A stretch of 17,302 bases of DNA from Deltaproteobacteria bacterium. GTDB lineage: Bacteria; Desulfobacterota; UBA8473. The notes under the pieces were generated by a model, which worked only from the letters and a program-made list of their open reading frames with translations, searched no databases and had not been told where the DNA came from. Shown in pieces: positions 15,929 through 17,302 of the stretch. The DNA lies in NCBI GenBank assembly GCA_030621455.1, contig JAUXHQ010000007.1, forward strand, positions 1-17,302, given 5' to 3'. The stretch's first letter is position 1; each line of letters begins with the position of its first letter. Made by a program: the position numbers and the translations under genes.

Positions 15929-17302
15929 CTCAGCATCACTTCAATCAGTTGTTCCGTCTGTTTTTCGGTTTTGTATGTAGTGTCTACTGCGCCTGTGGGA
16001 CATATGGAGACACATGTGCCGCATCCCTGGCAGTGCATTTCAATAATAGCCGCTGTCTTTTGTTCAGGGTCATCTCCTCTCATCTCTATTGCTGAAAAAG
16101 GACATGCCTCGAAGCAGTGGCCACACCCCCTGCATAGATCCTGGTCTACCTGGGCTACTATGTTCTTGGCCCTTATCTCTGACTTTCGTAGAAGCGCCGC
16201 CACCTGGGCAGCCGCGGCTGCGCCCGGCAGGCCTTTTTTGTTGAAGGCATTTTCTCCGGGGATCATTATTTCAAAGATACCCGGTATCCCTGTGCTCCAG
16301 GGAGAAAAACTGGGAAACCCAGGGAGTGTCCTGTGACTAAACCCTTTCCTCAACAAATTGCCGGTCAAGGGAACGTTTTCCAAGTCAACCCCTGAAAAGA
16401 GTATGGCCGATACCCTCAAGCGCGACGGATCAGTTCCGTTGAACGCCATCTTGAAGCTTCCCAGATGACCCTCCAGGGCTTTCATTTGGAGCCCCGGCAG
16501 GTAGGTAATTCTGCCAAGATTGATCTCCTCCCGGATACCCTCAACTGTGAGGGCGTAAGATGTATCTCCCCCAACCACATCTTTGTCAGAGAGAGTGTCC
16601 CCCTCATCTATCAGATACACCCGGTAACCCATCTTTTCCAGGTTAAGGGCTGCCATTAAGCCCTCCGGTGTAACGCCTGTCACGGCTACAGTCTTTTGGA
16701 CGGTTCCTTTTTGGCCAGGCAGTTCTTTCTGGAATTTCACTCTGGACAAGGCGCACTCTATCATATTCTTACCGCCCTCGAGTATGCCTTGTAAGTCCAT
16801 ACCACGCCTGGTAGCCAGAAAATTCTTCAGGTTAATCATTTCAAAGATGGAGGGATCAAGTCCTTGTTTGTTGAAAAGGTTTCCTTTGCAGCGCAACCTC
16901 TGGTCATTGCATGCGGTGCATATCATGTCCAGGGCACAGCAAGAACAGGCAGCCAGGACTGCCCTTGTGATCCCCTTTTCTTCTATAGCCGAAGCGATGG
17001 TTCCGGCCCCATCCGGATGGCAGGCTGAAGGCAAGACTTCACTGTGTATTACTTCCTCGAACTTGGCGCTGAACCTCAGCAACTCGTTTATTATTTCCTT
17101 ATTCCCAATGGTCTCGTTGCATGAACATACGAAGAGGCCTGTTCTCACTTCCTTTTTGTATAGGGGGGGCAGCCTTCTGTCACCCGGGGGAATCACCTGC
17201 ATTCGAGACGTGAGAAACGCCGCAGCCCTGCCGGCCAAACCTGCCCCAAAAAGAAGGGATTCCTCCAGATTCCTCCCTTCACCGAACTCACTTTCGTGGA
17301 AT
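15925..17302 (-). CDS. HdrA-like iron-sulfur protein, N-terminus beyond the window
   Basis: The frame is open to the window edge (458 residues visible, first full codon 17301-17299), so the gene starts outside; a TTG at 17238 is not needed as start. Counting from the edge, residues 15-34 (SLLFGAGLAGRAAAFLTSRM) look like the end of a preceding FAD domain. Next comes an HdrA N-terminal-type domain with FVCSC (C59, C61), C94 and a Cys-rich ACSCCALDMICTACNDQRL (C119, C121, C122, C128, C131, then C138). A Rossmann-like segment follows whose glycine motif is degenerate (VTGVTPEG). Two ferredoxin motifs end the protein: C390, C393, C396, C400 and C424, C427, C430, C434. There is no inserted ferredoxin and no Sec. 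It probably relays electrons for the Hdr complex; FAD binding in the visible part is doubtful. Confidence 0.85.
   Translation of the reverse strand, partial: FHESEFGEGRNLEESLLFGAGLAGRAAAFLTSRMQVIPPGDRRLPPLYKKEVRTGLFVCSCNETIGNKEIINELLRFSAKFEEVIHSEVLPSACHPDGAGTIASAIEEKGITRAVLAACSCCALDMICTACNDQRLRCKGNLFNKQGLDPSIFEMINLKNFLATRRGMDLQGILEGGKNMIECALSRVKFQKELPGQKGTVQKTVAVTGVTPEGLMAALNLEKMGYRVYLIDEGDTLSDKDVVGGDTSYALTVEGIREEINLGRITYLPGLQMKALEGHLGSFKMAFNGTDPSRLRVSAILFSGVDLENVPLTGNLLRKGFSHRTLPGFPSFSPWSTGIPGIFEIMIPGENAFNKKGLPGAAAAAQVAALLRKSEIRAKNIVAQVDQDLCRGCGHCFEACPFSAIEMRGDDPEQKTAAIIEMHCQGCGTCVSICPTGAVDTTYKTEKQTEQLIEVMLR

Noticed and set aside
11896-17302. Qmo complex (qmoABC) of sulfate reduction
   Set aside because: There is no membrane cytochrome subunit, no aprAB neighbour, and the HdrC-HdrB fusion and MvhD units do not fit that operon.

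Overview
The window looks like a chromosomal segment of an anaerobic bacterium, most likely a deltaproteobacterial (Desulfobacterota-type) sulfate reducer or syntroph. The first two thirds hold conserved housekeeping genes in standard bacterial order. The last third encodes heterodisulfide-reductase (Hdr)-type electron-transfer proteins, including a selenocysteine-containing HdrA with a bacterial SECIS hairpin. That combination is typical of anaerobic deltaproteobacteria. Lineage is inferred from gene content only.

Positions 1-6575 (+ strand) are the end of the spc operon and the alpha operon: rpsE (3' end), rpmD, rplO, secY, adk, infA, then a 402-bp non-coding stretch, then rpmJ, rpsM, rpsK, rpsD, rpoA and rplQ. 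The methionine aminopeptidase gene map, common between adk and infA, is absent. Several starts are TTG (secY, rpsM, rpsD, aspS). A rho-independent terminator at 6715-6741 closes this block.

Positions 6753-10925 (+ strand) follow a good promoter candidate and carry rsfS (ribosome silencing factor), a ComF-type phosphoribosyltransferase, a trans-polyprenyl diphosphate synthase (probably quinone side chain) and aspS. A 7-nt-periodic repeat lies between the ComF gene and the polyprenyl synthase gene.

Positions 10992-17302 (- strand, read right to left) form one tight operon that enters from beyond the window: an HdrA-like iron-sulfur protein (N-terminus outside the window), a free-standing MvhD-like [2Fe-2S] protein, an HdrC-HdrB fusion, an HdrA-MvhD fusion, and a small membrane-anchored coiled-coil protein of unknown function. 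The HdrA-MvhD gene contains one in-frame UGA at the family's FAD-proximal Cys position (SI-U-ILGPKM). A SECIS-like hairpin with a GGUC apical loop lies just downstream, so the two apparent half-ORFs are one 806-residue selenoprotein. The set has the parts of a cytoplasmic flavin-based electron bifurcating or confurcating complex: FAD and FeS in HdrA, a disulfide-type catalytic CCG module in HdrCB, and MvhD as electron entry. No hydrogenase, formate dehydrogenase or selenocysteine-machinery gene is in the window, so the electron donor and acceptor are unknown.
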